From Rhabdornis inornatus (Eukaryota; Chordata; Aves; Passeriformes; Rhabdornithidae): 64,000 nt of DNA. The position numbers and the translations under genes are program-made. Location: the NCBI GenBank assembly GCA_013397075.1, contig VWZS01010170.1, positions 930,001-994,000 of the forward strand. The letters are read 5' to 3'. Positions within the stretch are counted from its first letter, which is position 1. Every line of letters begins with the position of its first letter. Of this stretch, positions 24,101 through 37,700 are shown piece after piece. The notes below the pieces were generated by a model. It did not search any database. It worked only from the letters and a program-made list of their open reading frames with translations, and was not told the origin of the DNA.

Positions 24101-25870
24101 CATCCAGAGTCCCCAGGGTATCACAATATTTTCTGACAACATTCCTTGACTTTCACCCACACTCATGCATAACCCTGACTTTGCACAAGAGCTCAGCCAA
24201 GCAGTGCCTTGGAGAGCCAACATCCAGTAACAGGTGACCGTACAAAACTACTCCTCTCTTTCATCTTGATCCTAAAAACAGCTACACAATTACAATCTCC
24301 ATACTCAGATCTGCAACATTTCAGCACCCTTAAAACACTATTTCACAGCATGAGGTTAGTTCCATTAAAGCCCAATCATGGGCTCAAAACTCAAGATAAG
24401 CAGTAACAACAGCCTAGGGCCCTCATGGGCTGCTATATGAATGTCTCATATAGTTCTCTCATACAATGTCACTTACCTTTAAGCCAGTCCAGCAGAAATA
24501 TAGTGTTAACTGTCTTCAAGATCAGTGTTATTGCAACAAGTAACACTAATTTCCATTTGGTTCTCTGTTCACAGAGACTAAGAACGGAATATAAAGAGAA
24601 AAAAAAGGGCCATTTTTCTTATTTGAGAAGACCTCTATAGGCCAGGGCTGCATGGAAGTGCAGCAGTGAGGGTGAGAGATAAAGATCAATCAATCTACTA
24701 CACGAAGGTACTAAAAATACTGTGATGAGAAGAATGAGGAGGAAGAGGATGAAAGTTCCTATTGCCCTTAGTGCAGAGCAGTTAAGCAGCAGCACGGTGA
24801 ATGTTGGCAGCCATTGGGCTTCCCAGACAAGAGAACAAACTGTCCAGGCACTGCCAAAAGTATGTCACTCCCCCATCCTCTTTGCAGGTTAAAAAAAAAA
24901 AATCAACAGTGGCTTGCAAGACACCGAGGTCACAAAAGATCCTGAGACATGACTTTACAGCGGCTGGGACATTCCAGCTGAACCAGAAACATTGATTGTG
25001 GCAGCTGCTTCCTGCAACATAGTACTTCCCCTTTCCTCTGGTCCCAAATTGATTTGGGTTTTTTTCTAGCCAATTCACCCAAAGGCCAAGAATCCACTGA
25101 CATGTTTGTAAGAGTTTAAGGTCTGCCTCTTCTGTCAGGTCTTTTCTGAGAGAGAAGAAATGAGGCAAAACAAATGAGTTCAACTTAGTCTCATCAAGTG
25201 TTAATCAGTGCTTATGTAAATGTTAGAGGGAAAACATTTCAAGAACTAATTTCTCAATACACTTTCAAACATCTTCAAAATATATTCCTTTTAGTGGTAG
25301 CTACTAAAATAAGCATTCAATTTTATTCCTATTTAAGCAGCTCTTAAGGGCACGAATACACCTAATTAAGCTTTCTGATATTCATAGAGTTTGCTTTGCC
25401 ACCACAAAGGCAAAAATTATCTAGAAAAAATTCAAAATATTCCTCCTCCAGATTGTCTCATACTGGGGGGCTATGAGGTATTCCTCTCTACAACTGGGAA
25501 TATCATCAGGACAAATACAATACTTTGCAGTAGCTCTCCCAACAGAAACTATCAGGAAGTAGACTATCATTTCTGCTTGACTGCTGTAGAGAAGCAAGGA
25601 AAACAGAATGCAGTTTACAACCTATTCAAACTGCATCCATTTATTACAAAATGGAATTTAACCCCAGGGAACCAGGGGAAGCCAGAAGTGCCTCAGAAAG
25701 AAGGATAATGGATCGACCCATAAGACAGAGTTTCACCTGGCTTCCAGACACATCCATGGGGTATGACTGATTCCAAGCTGTTCCTTCTCAGAAATACACA
25801 TGATATAACGAGAACACAAAGAAGGGAATAATATCAAATGCCTAAACACCCTTCCAAAATGTTAGAGCAT
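21111..25870. other. Noncoding DNA, nothing recognised
   Basis: Mostly unique sequence. A short inverted repeat with 9-bp arms lies at 22505-22530 (loop 22514-22521). Frames of up to 133 codons (24782-25183 -) have no recognisable domain. No transposon is supported here. Confidence 0.55.
22961..23003. repeat. T-rich tract
   Basis: Pyrimidine and T runs interrupted by CC, AG and G. It could be the poly(A) remnant of a minus-strand retroposon, but no element body is recognisable beside it. Confidence 0.7.
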
Positions 25871-25874
25871 TCCA

Positions 25875-25955
25875 GGGGGTTTTGGGGTTTTTTGTTTGTT
25901 TGTTTCAATTTTGTTGTTGTTTGTTTGTTTGTTTTGTTGTTGTTTGTGGTTTTTG
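25875..25955. repeat. G/T low-complexity tract (TTTG and TTG units)
   Basis: Irregular runs of GTTT and GTTG with almost no A or C over about 80 bp. This is simple-sequence DNA. The open frame across it (cysteine- and phenylalanine-rich) is a product of the composition. Confidence 0.85.
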
Positions 25956-28900
25956 TCACATGCATCAAATCCATTCAAAGAACTCTTGGCTAAAAAGTTC
26001 ATTTAACTCTAAAACCTACAGTTCTCCCAGGTTAGTCTGTTCCTTCCTTCCTTCCCAGCATATCAGAGAGACCACTCTTGTCATCATGACAGAGCCACAC
26101 ATTGTTTAAACACATATTTATGGCAAGAAGCAGGCTCTCTCTTGGCTGGCACAGTGAACTATGAAACAATTACTGGGAAGTGATAAAATGCTATCCAAAT
26201 AATGGTCTATTGGTGCTACAGCTGTATTTGTCATTTCAGAGTATCTGAACAACCCCAGCAGGTTTCAAAGATAGCTGCTCAATGAAAAAGGGTTTGGTAT
26301 CTGGAAAAGACAACCTGTACTTTTGGTTCTTCAGCATTGACGCTAATTTTTGCTTCAAACAGCACATAAAGTAAAACAGACACAGGGAAAATGAAGGGAC
26401 TCTTGTGAATTGTATCCCACAGTGCCTTATGAAATGTGGCCTGTGATGCAAGCACCAGGATCTGAGGCCACAATCTCAACTGCACCTTCTGGGGCTACAA
26501 GCAACACGATCCAAAGGCCACCTCCTCAGTAACAGTACAGGACTCTCAGGGCCTGAAAAGAAGGGCTTCTAAAACTGTGGTGCTGCACATAGACTGACCC
26601 CCAGTGTCCTCAGTTCCACAATCAAACATCCTTTGTTATACTACAAAATAAACCCTGAGTATAAAAACCTTAGATGCTTTTGGGGGAGCTGATAATTTAA
26701 AAAAATTACAGAGCTGGTCAAATATCCAGGCAAGGGTCAACATAATGTTTCAGTCTCCCAGTGATCTTACAACCACACAAGCACTCCTGAACAGCTCCTG
26801 GGCACAGCTGTGCCCCAGGGCATAACATCAGAACAAGCCCTGAGAAAGGGCTTCATAGGCAATGGAGGTGACTAATTATGCTTTCTGGTTTTAGGGTAGC
26901 TTTTCTATGCCAGGTTAGCAATATCTAGCAATATATCCGTGCTAATCTATGTTAGGTTAGCAATTACCAACCACACAGGGAACACAAGGGATACCTACAG
27001 AACTGGAAGTATTTTTAGTCCTCTTTCCAAAAGCTGTTATGAATGCTTTCTACATTCTCTGAAACACACTTCTCACAGCAATAAGAAAACTATCATAAAA
27101 CCATAGGATAAAATACCTTAGCCTTATGGGCTGAATTACATTTTGAGCAGGTTGGGGTTTTTTGAGAAAGAGAAACAACATTGAGTCAAACCAAAGTTAT
27201 ACTGCAGTGTCTATAATGAGATTTCCTTTGCTATCAGAAGCAAAGGTCATCATGTTGATATTCCATGAAAGTCTGTAGCTTTCAAGGCATTTTGAATAAT
27301 GTAAGAATATGTCTGCATTTGCAGAAGTCTCCTCAAAATACCTAATGATATTGTCAGCATGAGGAAGTTAGTCAACATTTCCAACATCTACGCAAAGGTC
27401 AAAGCAAATAAAATAACTTGGAGTGCTGAGCCCAAGGGCATTCTCTAAAATACAGTTTAAACACAATCCATCAATACGTACTTTTTCTTTTCTATTACCC
27501 ACATAATCACCAGCCCTGTTTCACCATAAATCTGTTGTTCAGAAGTGTTCAAAAAATGTCACAGTATTGGTCATCTATGTCAATTGCTCAAGAGTGATTT
27601 ATTAAAATGTTTGGCTAAGCAGGTCACCATCCCAATGGCACATAATAAATCAGGGAGCACTTGACAATATTGCTGTCACAACAGGTGTGACTGACAGTGC
27701 AGCCAACTATTAAAATTGCCAGGGACTTCCATGAGAACTCCCTATTTTCAGTTACTTGCAGCTTTGACAAACTGTTCAAGCTGAAGTTTTCCATGCCAGA
27801 GTCCAGCATTTTTATTTTATTTAACGGAAATTTTAGCCAAAACAGCTCACCTCTTGTGAATGCAGGATACAGTATGCTTTATTTCTGTTAAGAAAAAACA
27901 AGTGTACAGTTTGCTGGAAGTTCCAGCACTCTGATGCTCTCAAGATGCCATCTTATCTTGACATTCAATAAGGATGGTCTGTATTTATGGCTGTGATCCC
28001 AGCTACCCAAACATCACCTTAGATAAGGTCAAGTTGACAGGTAGAGAAAAAAAAAAAGTTTCCACTACAGTTTGTTAGGAGTTACAAGCACCATAATAGT
28101 ACCATCTGCATCCCAGGTGTGCCTGCTGATCGAGCAGTTCTGTTGCCTTACAGGTATAGTTCCCAGCTGCTTTGGGCCAGCCTGAGCCAAGGGACTGATT
28201 AAATACTGAGCCTGGAAGAGGGAAGCTTCTTCTGTCAGATTTTAAAGAAACAGAGCTATTAAAAGAGAGAAAGCAAGAAGGAGGTGTGAAATGTTGCCGG
28301 CAGAATCCCCCATCAGAGGGATCTGCAGGCTAGAAAGACATTGACCCAGGACTTTTGAAGGTGACCTTGCAAGGAGGCTCAGAAGCCATTGAGGACTTTA
28401 AGGAACCATTTTTTGCTGGCACTTGTGAAGTAAGCTCATCAGGGTTGCAGATGCATGATTTAGAGATTAAGTTTTTGATATAAATTCAAACAGAAATTTG
28501 ATTTGCTGGCCCCTCTGCACAGGGATCAGCATCATCTGCTCCCTCTACTTCACATCCAGAATAACAAAGGATTCACAAGCAACACCTTTATGGAATATGC
28601 AGTTATTGATTAAAATAAAATCATAGAGAATCCTTCAGAAAGCTGAGGTATTAAATCAGAAAGTGAGAAGGAAAATGTGCACTTAATAATCTACAATTAA
28701 AACAGAAAGTGCATTTAGACTGACCACTTTAGCAATCCTAGACATATCAATCCCAAAGCACCTGGACAAACTGACAATCAGCTACAGTCTAAGATAGGCA
28801 GTGTACTAATTCACTAGTTCAGCCCTCAGAAAAAAACCTCTGAAAAATAAAGTCTATACTCAACCAGATCTATCATTGCAGAGGAAGAAACATCTCCCAG

Positions 28901-31499
28901 AGCTTGGAAGTTTGTTCCGAAAGTGCCTCAGTCTCTGCTAATGGGAGCAGTAAAAGCCCATTAGTAACACTGCTCAAATACACGTAGGCAGCTCCAAACT
29001 GCACTGACATGACAGCTGCCTTCCCACAACAACCACCCAGCTATGAGGCGTGATGAAGCCCCCAGACACTTCTCAAAAATCCTGAGAGGAACCAACTGCA
29101 TTCTCCAGAAAAAGCTATTACCTCTGTGTTTAAAAATATTAATTAGAACAGTCTTAACCCAATGCTGAATAGCCTTGAAGAACTTGCATATGGACTCCTC
29201 ACAAGGATCCAGTGATCTGTGGCAGATCTCAGACTCATGCCTGAGGATGGACTTCTGCAATGCTACAGTGCAACTGCAGCACTGCAGTTCTCTCATGCTT
29301 CTAGAGCGGGTTGCAAAAGCCTTCATTGCCCACAGGCAAAACATTTCATAACTGCAGAAACATCACTTGAAATACATAGGAAGAAAATATTCTATTACAC
29401 TTAAGGGACATATAGAACAAACTTGTAACAAACCAGTTTAAACAACCTGTCAAATATTAAGAGGCTGAGGAGCTGCTAAAATTTAGAAAATCATTTTGAA
29501 AGTACATTCAACATCAACAGAAATGCACAGATTCCAAAAATCACAGTAAAGAAAGAATCTTCAGAGTACCTCTCATGATACCAGCTCTCAAACTTGTTTT
29601 AAATTAGGATTTTGAACAAAAAACCTCCCTCTTTCCTTCTTGTTACAGAAAAGAGTGAACCCATGTTTTGTGCATTCTAGGCACTGGTATGCAATTTCAT
29701 GGAATGAGAATTTCATCTGCACTGAAAATGAAAAGACTGACTTGTGTTGTACTTGCAGTGATGTATTTCTAAGCGTCAGACGACAACCTATTGATAGTCA
29801 GGTATCAAATAAAGAGAGACACAGTTAAACAAACAAACATCTCAAATCTCAGGTACTTACTAAAACCACATTTCAACACCCTAGAAACCTGTGGATTTAC
29901 CTTCATTTTTCTGTCCTAAGTGTAACCAAATATAGTCTTGACTTTTTCCTCTAGTCACAAAGTCAAGCCAAAAGTTCAGTTGCCAATTTTTTGGCAATCA
30001 ATCCAATCCTGATACCATGCCCTTCTGTGGAATCCAGTCAGTCAATCTGTACAACGCAGGGTACATTATCAGGCTTCTGTGAATCAAAATACTAAGCCAC
30101 TTCAGTTCTCTTATTTGGTCAGGTTATACTTACCTAAAACTACAAATTATCAAAATTCATTTCATGCTTGCTACACTCTATTCGAAATAGCCTCTCTCTG
30201 CATATATGTCCAGGAATCTGTCATTAAAATATCGTGGTTGTTAGGAGTCAGACACAACATGTTAACGAAAAACTGTGTGAAAAGATAACACTGTGAACAA
30301 GCCCCATTTCACACTACACTAGAAGGGGCATATTAATCAAGTTCCAGATAGGATTTAAACTGAAAAAGTAATTGCAGGCACTTATCAGCATTGCTCACAC
30401 CCTTCCTCCTTCTCCTCTCCTCTCGTGTTAGATTAGAAGTTGCAGAGAACACGTCATGGCAGAGCATAGAAAACAGGACAAGAACTCAGGACTAATTGCA
30501 GCATTTTGGTCAGCGCTCCTGTTCCAACCAGAGCTCACCAGAGGTGGCCATGCAGCTCTTGTTCACTGAACCAGGAAGATAATGAACTTCCATTCTCAGC
30601 GTTTCCTAACCCACACTGGCCTTTAGAAGGAACATTGCTACCTGCCAGAGCCTTCCTTTCTAGCATGGGTTGCCTGCACAACTAAAAAATTCACATGAAT
30701 CAAAAGGGATTTGCTTAAGGGACAATAAAACCTCTCTTTTGGGAGCTTCTCTAACATCCTCAAGGGAATAACTCTCTTCTGAAAAATAACTGATACACTT
30801 ATATTAAATTATATTGTTTGATATCACACATTTACATGCACAAAGCACTAGCAATATTAAAGGCAAGAGCATGAAACACTTTTGAAGTCTTTCATTTAAG
30901 CAGAGGGACCCTGCTGCGATGATGTATACATGAAAACTGACGAGTTTTCCCTTTCTTTTCTTCAGGATCTGAGGCTGCCATCTTGACAGGGTCCTATCAA
31001 CATACAAGCTCTGCTTCTGAAATGCTACACCTTGCTTTTCTATAGTGTATACACTGCCCCTTGCTCTTGTTCTTGGATAAATGTGGGTTATTTCCTTCTC
31101 TAGAGGACTCATTCTGTATCCTTTACACATGTTTCAAAGCCATTATTTCTTGTTTCACACACAGACAACCAGCACTCACCTTTCTGAAGGCATGAATGGC
31201 CATTCAGTGTACACAAGTTTTTGTCAGGTAGCCACAGAAGTAGGCTTATTTCCTACTGAATGGCAAAAATAATTCAATTTCAGAAGAAAGGCTAGTTGTT
31301 GCTAAAAATCCTGTTCGTATTTTCTTCCTTCTGTCTCAGGAGCTGATTACCCAGTATATCCAGACCTGCAAAAACATTTTGCTTTACTTTTCTTAAAATT
31401 CATGTCAAGTCATGCACTAGTATGTGAATGAAAAATATCCTTATTTGTGCTACTGATGCAAAGGATTTCTCAGGGATTTGAAGACAGGAAAACTGCATT

Positions 31500-31790
31500 A
31501 GCCCCTAACGTGTTTTCTTTAGAGTCACATAAGTTTTATAATCATCATCAGTAAGTTAAAATAGTAGTTAGAAATTATTAGTGCTTTTGTTTTCTTATGG
31601 ATGCATTAAAACAGATGAGTTTGTAAATGTTATTTAGCATTAATATTGCTATCAGGACTGCCTAATAGTCAAAGAGATCCCACTTGATTTCAAACATTCC
31701 TGTTGGTGCTCAAATGAAAAGCTGTTTAGAAAACAATGCTTTAATTACAATAAAAAAAAGCAAATCTTTAAGGTTGAATTTCATATTTGA
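31500..31790. promoter_or_regulatory. Candidate conserved noncoding element (weak)
   Basis: Repeat-free AT-rich block with several homeodomain-like TAAT/ATTA cores, for example TTTAATTACAATAAAA near 31740 and GCATTAATATTGC near 31637. The call rests on motif density and texture alone. Conservation could not be tested. Confidence 0.25.
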
Positions 31791-34700
31791 ATATCTACCT
31801 GGAGGCCTCAACCTGTTTTCCAGTGGCTGTTGTGTTACTCACACAGTACCCAGAAACTGTTAGTGTTCAGCAAATCACCCTTTACAGTTTAATGTGTATA
31901 TGAATAAGGCAATAACAAAAGATTATCTGGGTTTTTTTCTGTTTTTTTGCCATCAATCCTCCGCCTTTATTTGAATTTCAGAGATTAAGAAAGAGTCCAC
32001 CATGCTATACACTGCTATGCATTGTGTAGCTGCCCCATTTTCACACAGACATGAGGAGAAAAGGCCACCTTACAACAGAGCCCAGAACTCATGCCAGTAA
32101 GATACCAGCATCATCAATGACATTTTTCTATGTGGATTACCTCTTATTACTGAGTGTTTAGGAAAGGATGGCTGCACATTGCCTTTGCTGTGCCAAGCTG
32201 CCCATGAAATTTCTCTGCAGGACCCAGTCTCTCTGCATACAAGGCTTGGAAGGTGCACCTGGCTCTCATCACGAGCTGTCTTGCACAAGCCAATACTAGT
32301 TCCTATTAGCTTTTAATTACAAGAATACTTATTCTTAGGTGGTATTGATGATCATGGGACAGACAATAACTTCTACTTGGTTTCTTTTTCTTCCTCCTTC
32401 CCATTTACCATTTCCAGCACTGTATTTCAATTTGTTTCACTGAGGAATCCATGGGGAGTGATGATCCTCTGCCCTAGTGCGTCTCCTGCAGCCTCCAAAT
32501 AAACTGTACTTTTACTTACACTTCTTCTGATTGCCAAAAGAATTATTCTTGTTCTTCCCTGTCACATTCTGAGGAGGCTGTGGCTCTCCGAGATTGACAC
32601 CAAGTAATTGCTCCAGTGATCTGCTACTTTAGTGACTTGGATTTCATGACTCCCATTTCTACCCCTCAGTTTTAGGAAAGCAACAGAGAACAGATATCTG
32701 AAAAGTACTATCCCTGTTTCACAGTTTTTCAATTATTTAATGTCAGGCTCCCTCCCCACTCTGCTAGAAACATGCTGCTAGGTTAGCTACAGAATACACA
32801 TGAATTATTTTCAACTGGAGAGATAAACAAGGAGTGATACTACTCAGTAGGACCTTTCTCCCATGTGCAATCACAGTGTTTGGAGGCTATTCAAATGTCT
32901 GAGAGGATACTGGATTGTTTCAGATAGTGATAGACAGACTTATCTATAGTTCCAGCCAAGCATTATTTGGGGGCTTTTTTTTAAATTTATTTGTAAGAAC
33001 TGAAGACATGAATATTAATTAGCCCTAAGAAACCACCAACCTCATGTATCAGGGAAAAAAGCCTAATATGGTTTTCTCAAGCATCTGGAGGGATCAGATT
33101 CTTTTCCTTATTTACTGTGTTTATCATGGCGAAGTTTTTTTGACCTGCTATAAAAGATACAAACAGTTTTTACAGAATGCCCCATGCAACAGGGCTATAA
33201 ATCAACTCTTTTTGTATGTCTCTATTATGGAACAATAAAGTATGTGTTGCTTCTGAAAAAAAACCCAAAACTACAAGACAGCATTGCCCCTTAATTATCA
33301 TCTCCGGCCCTGGAGTATCTTTTACCATGACTACTTTTTCCAGATTCATCCAGTAAAAGGAAAACTCTGTCCTGCTAGGATGACAAAAGTCTCACAACAA
33401 AAACACCTTTATTAAACTCCAGAGCAGAGGTAGACTACCTCCCTGTAAAAATGAAATACTGATTAAGCAAACTGTCAACAAGCTGATTACATAACAGAAC
33501 AGATTACTCAAACAAGAGCAGAAAATTCTGTATTCCCGTACTTTTGCTCAGGCTTTCCCACATAGCTGTCTGCACAATACGTTCATTATAAACCCACTGA
33601 AAAACAGCAAATCTATATTAACTGAACATGAAGCCAGCACTGCAAAATTTAAAAGGTGCAAAACGAAGGCTGAAAACTTAACCCTGCTTCTTTGGACGTG
33701 CACATCACAAAGCAGAATGACCATATGAAAGCATATTAAAACACAGTCAGAGCAGTAGGCCAGTCACACGCCTCCTTTCTTGGCTCTATAGAATCACTCA
33801 CTGAACAGCTCCCACTCACATCTATGGTCCTATTCAACCTGTGTGCACTCAGCAGTGAGGAACCACAGATGTCCATCAATTCCTGTAATTCTGCCATGCC
33901 TCAGTAACAACGGACAAAGAAGTTCATCTCTTCTCACTTTCTAGCTTCTCACACAGGTGTACAGACAATGTCAGTCATTTTCTTTTAGATTCTAGACTGA
34001 CACACTCATTTTACCTTTGTGCTCTGACATTTTAACTCCAGGATCTCCATCTGTTCCTCCTCTTCCTTACTAGGCTAAAAAGCATCTCTGTTTTATTAAT
34101 GTATCTGTCTGACCTAAATTCTCCGCAGCACCTGTCTGCTTTTCTCAGCTCCAAATTTAAAGAACTCCCAATTACTGTTTTCTCTGCCAAAAGTTGCACC
34201 CTGGCTAAATGAGAAGTCATCCAAATTTGACTGGTGACAGAAAGAAGCAAAATCTTACAGACCTGTCATTTAAAACAAATGCAATTCTACTTTTTCAAAA
34301 TTAAAAGTATGTTTAATGAACACATTTTTATTTCTTCCACTGTTCACCTCCTCAACCCCAAACAACACTTAAAAATATTTGCTTAAGAAAAAACTGTAGA
34401 GGTCAGCAGAAAATAGGCAGGGTGACATTACAGATGAGTTCATAACACGAAGAATAATTGCCATTTAAAGCTATATAGTTTGGAAAAGCATCAGTCCAAG
34501 AGCAAATATTTTGACTTAAGCAATTTAGATAAAAGGTGATGTCTATGTTGTCATTAGGTCATCTCTTCTTTTATAAGCTTTCTACCCTTGAAAAAATCAT
34601 GTGAGTGACCCTACCCCTTCAGTTCCTTCACCTGTAGATTCTGTACTCTTTTTCTCCCTCCCTATTTGGTAGCAGTGCAGACTAGAACTTCAAGGTGTCA

Positions 34701-37700
34701 AAGGCTCTGGTTACAGACAGTTACCCTAAGTAACACAGCTGTGACTGACTTGTTTTCTGAAACACAAAAAAAAGAGTAGTCTCAAGTTTTCTTTGATGGA
34801 GAATCTGCTAACACAAAGAAGAAGTGAATTTCCAGCCAGACATATTGCATATAATAGAAGCACAAAGAGCCTGATTCTGTAAGCATGAAACACTTCCCAA
34901 CACACCACTAAATATAACATCAAAGCAATAAAAAATTGCATTGAAGTGCTAAGCACTGAGGCAGCAAATACCTCCCTCATGATCAGTACTCTAGCTCTGT
35001 ATCATCATTTGACAAAGTCTCAAAACTCAGCACATGTTAATGGGTCATAAATACCCAGCTGCTCGGGGACAGCTACTTGGCCTCGTGTGCAAGCTGTTTC
35101 TACAAATGTCCACAAAAATGTATGAAGGCCTACTAAAATGTCTGGGAAATAACAGTGCACAAAGCTATTTGCCATCTACACAGAGGACAGAAGGAGGTCA
35201 AATTCAAACCATCCCCAGAGAGAAGTGGAGAAGTGCCTGGCTGTACTTTGAGGGAGAAGGGAAAAGTTCAGCCTAGTCCTGCAAAGATAAACAGGCAGCA
35301 AGGAAAAATGCAGAGGTGAGGTTAAAGATCCTGTTGATCTGCTAAGTGACTAGCAGCAAGGTGGGGAGGAAAGAAAATCAAAACTTATCTGGGACTCTTC
35401 AGGTTCTCTCCACAATTAGGATCACAGCTCTGCACACACAGCTCCAGAGGTTATTGGTTGCTCTCTCCTCACAAAGCTTGCTTCAGTAGTATTCTGGGGT
35501 GTTAAATGCTTTTCTTTGAAAGATATCACCCAAAGATATACAAAGAAATGACAACTTTGATATTTTTAAAGCATTCAGAACACAACAATAGGACAGAACT
35601 GATACTGAAATCAAATTTTTAAGCATACTATCTGTATGCAGTCCTCTAATTTGGTTTAAGAATATTTGAAAGTCAGTGTTAGAGGTGCTGACTTACAGGT
35701 TTTGTCATATAATTGATAGTGAATTGTTTTAAATAAACGTAATAATGAGCAGCAAAGTAAGACTTCCTACTCTCATTGTTTTTATAAAACAATCTTTAAC
35801 ACTATCAGAGGCTGCTACAAGTTATACCTTTCATAGGAAAGACAAATACTAATACATACATAAGGCTTTTAAAAAACCCACTGTTTCCTCAAGTGCTACA
35901 GAGAGAGAAAAAAAAAACAAACAATCCATGAAGATTCATGAACATTTCATTCTTGTAAAACTACAAATGTCAGAGAAAGGAAATTAATTTTGCCCTACTA
36001 TCTAAGACAAAATCATTTGAATATCACAGCAAATAGTGGATATAACTCTTCCACTGTTAATATCTTTCTGCATCCTCTATAATGGATCATGAGGACATAC
36101 CAGCTTTGAAAAAAATTCAAGAAACATATTCTTCTTTTTTTCTCCATTAGACAATGCAAGCCTGCTTACTAAAACCTTGTACTTCATTCAATAAGTAGCC
36201 AGAGAGCAGAACCTGAGTTAACAAATGTCTTAAATTTAATAATTAAATACTTATAATTAAAAGTAGAAAAATAAGTCACATAAATAATTCCTGAAAACTG
36301 GTGGTTTTTTTAAAAAAACAGCCTCTGAGTTTTTCTGCTTAAGCATCTTCCTTTCAAACTGACTTTCCTAGAATATAAACACCTTGTTCCAAAACATCAG
36401 GTTATGTCCCTCATACCAATGCCTTCTGCAACTTCAGCACTACCAAACTTCAGGATACAGTAAGATGGCATGCAACCAAGACCAACCTCTAACAAGGACA
36501 ATTGTGCTTGATCAGTCTAAAATAAGTCTATAGATTCATCAATAAAATAGTGAACAAAGGAGAACTAGATGACATTTAGTTGTGCAAGACGAATTGAGTT
36601 TCTCCTTGGCCATAGCAGGTGGCAAAACATAACAAAAATACAAACAGTAGGCTATTTGGGTATAGGAGATGGCATAACATGAATATGGTTATCTCCACCA
36701 CAGTTTGATTGTTATGCCTGGGGTATGATAGTCAATTTACACAGCTGAACAACTTAAAATGCTACCCATTGGCAAAGACTGGGACTTTGCTGAATCAAAG
36801 AATTGTGAAATTTACTTGACTACATATTTGTGAGACTGATGAATGTGTTGGAAAAGGGGACTCTATTCACTCATCCCATAGAAAACCAAGGGACTAACAA
36901 AATCAGAAGATTCCTTAGTCATTCTCGACATTATGAAGACATGGAAATGACAAACACTGAAGGCAGCAAGTCTGGCACTTCATACAGATGGTTACAGTGA
37001 CTGGAATCACATGTCCTCAGAGAGCAACACAAGATACATAAGGAGCTGACAACAGAGCACCCTATACAACCTGCAGCAGGTTCAGGAACCTTTGAGTTCT
37101 TCTAAGTGTAACTACAAACTAGGTACCAATAAAGATCTTTAGGTGCCAGAGCAGATAAAAGAGTGCAAGATGAGACAGCAAGAAATACTCCTAGTGCATC
37201 CATCTGAAAAGGCCTGGCAAAACAAAATATTGTCATTTTCCTGTTGTTGCATGACAACAAGAAGTAGTACACGACCAAATATTTGCTTCTAAGAGTGCAA
37301 ATAAATTAACCTTTTTTTATGGTGAGTCCTATCATTAAAGGTACATTACTTCCAGTCACTAAACAAATCAGTGACTCTAGAATAATTTTGTCCTCCAAAG
37401 GGCTCCCCCACATTTAAAGAGATCTATAGATACAGATAAGTATCCTTTTGCCTGTAAAGCACCTCTGTATACTCAGTAGGCTCAGTCTCATCTTGCATTT
37501 AGAAACAAAAAACAAAAACAGGGCTTAATAAGGAGTGGTGGTGGGCATGAAAAAAATACACCTCCTTGACACGAGAGCCAAAGCTTTTCATTTCAGCACT
37601 CAAGTGACTTTATTCAGCTGAGAACTGGGGAATGCTAAAAACCATGGCCCTCATAGATGTTATTCCTGTATTAACTGTACTACACTCGGAGTACAGATAC

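Noticed and set aside
25882..26109. Cysteine- and phenylalanine-rich open frame
   Set aside because: It is the translation of a G/T simple-sequence tract.
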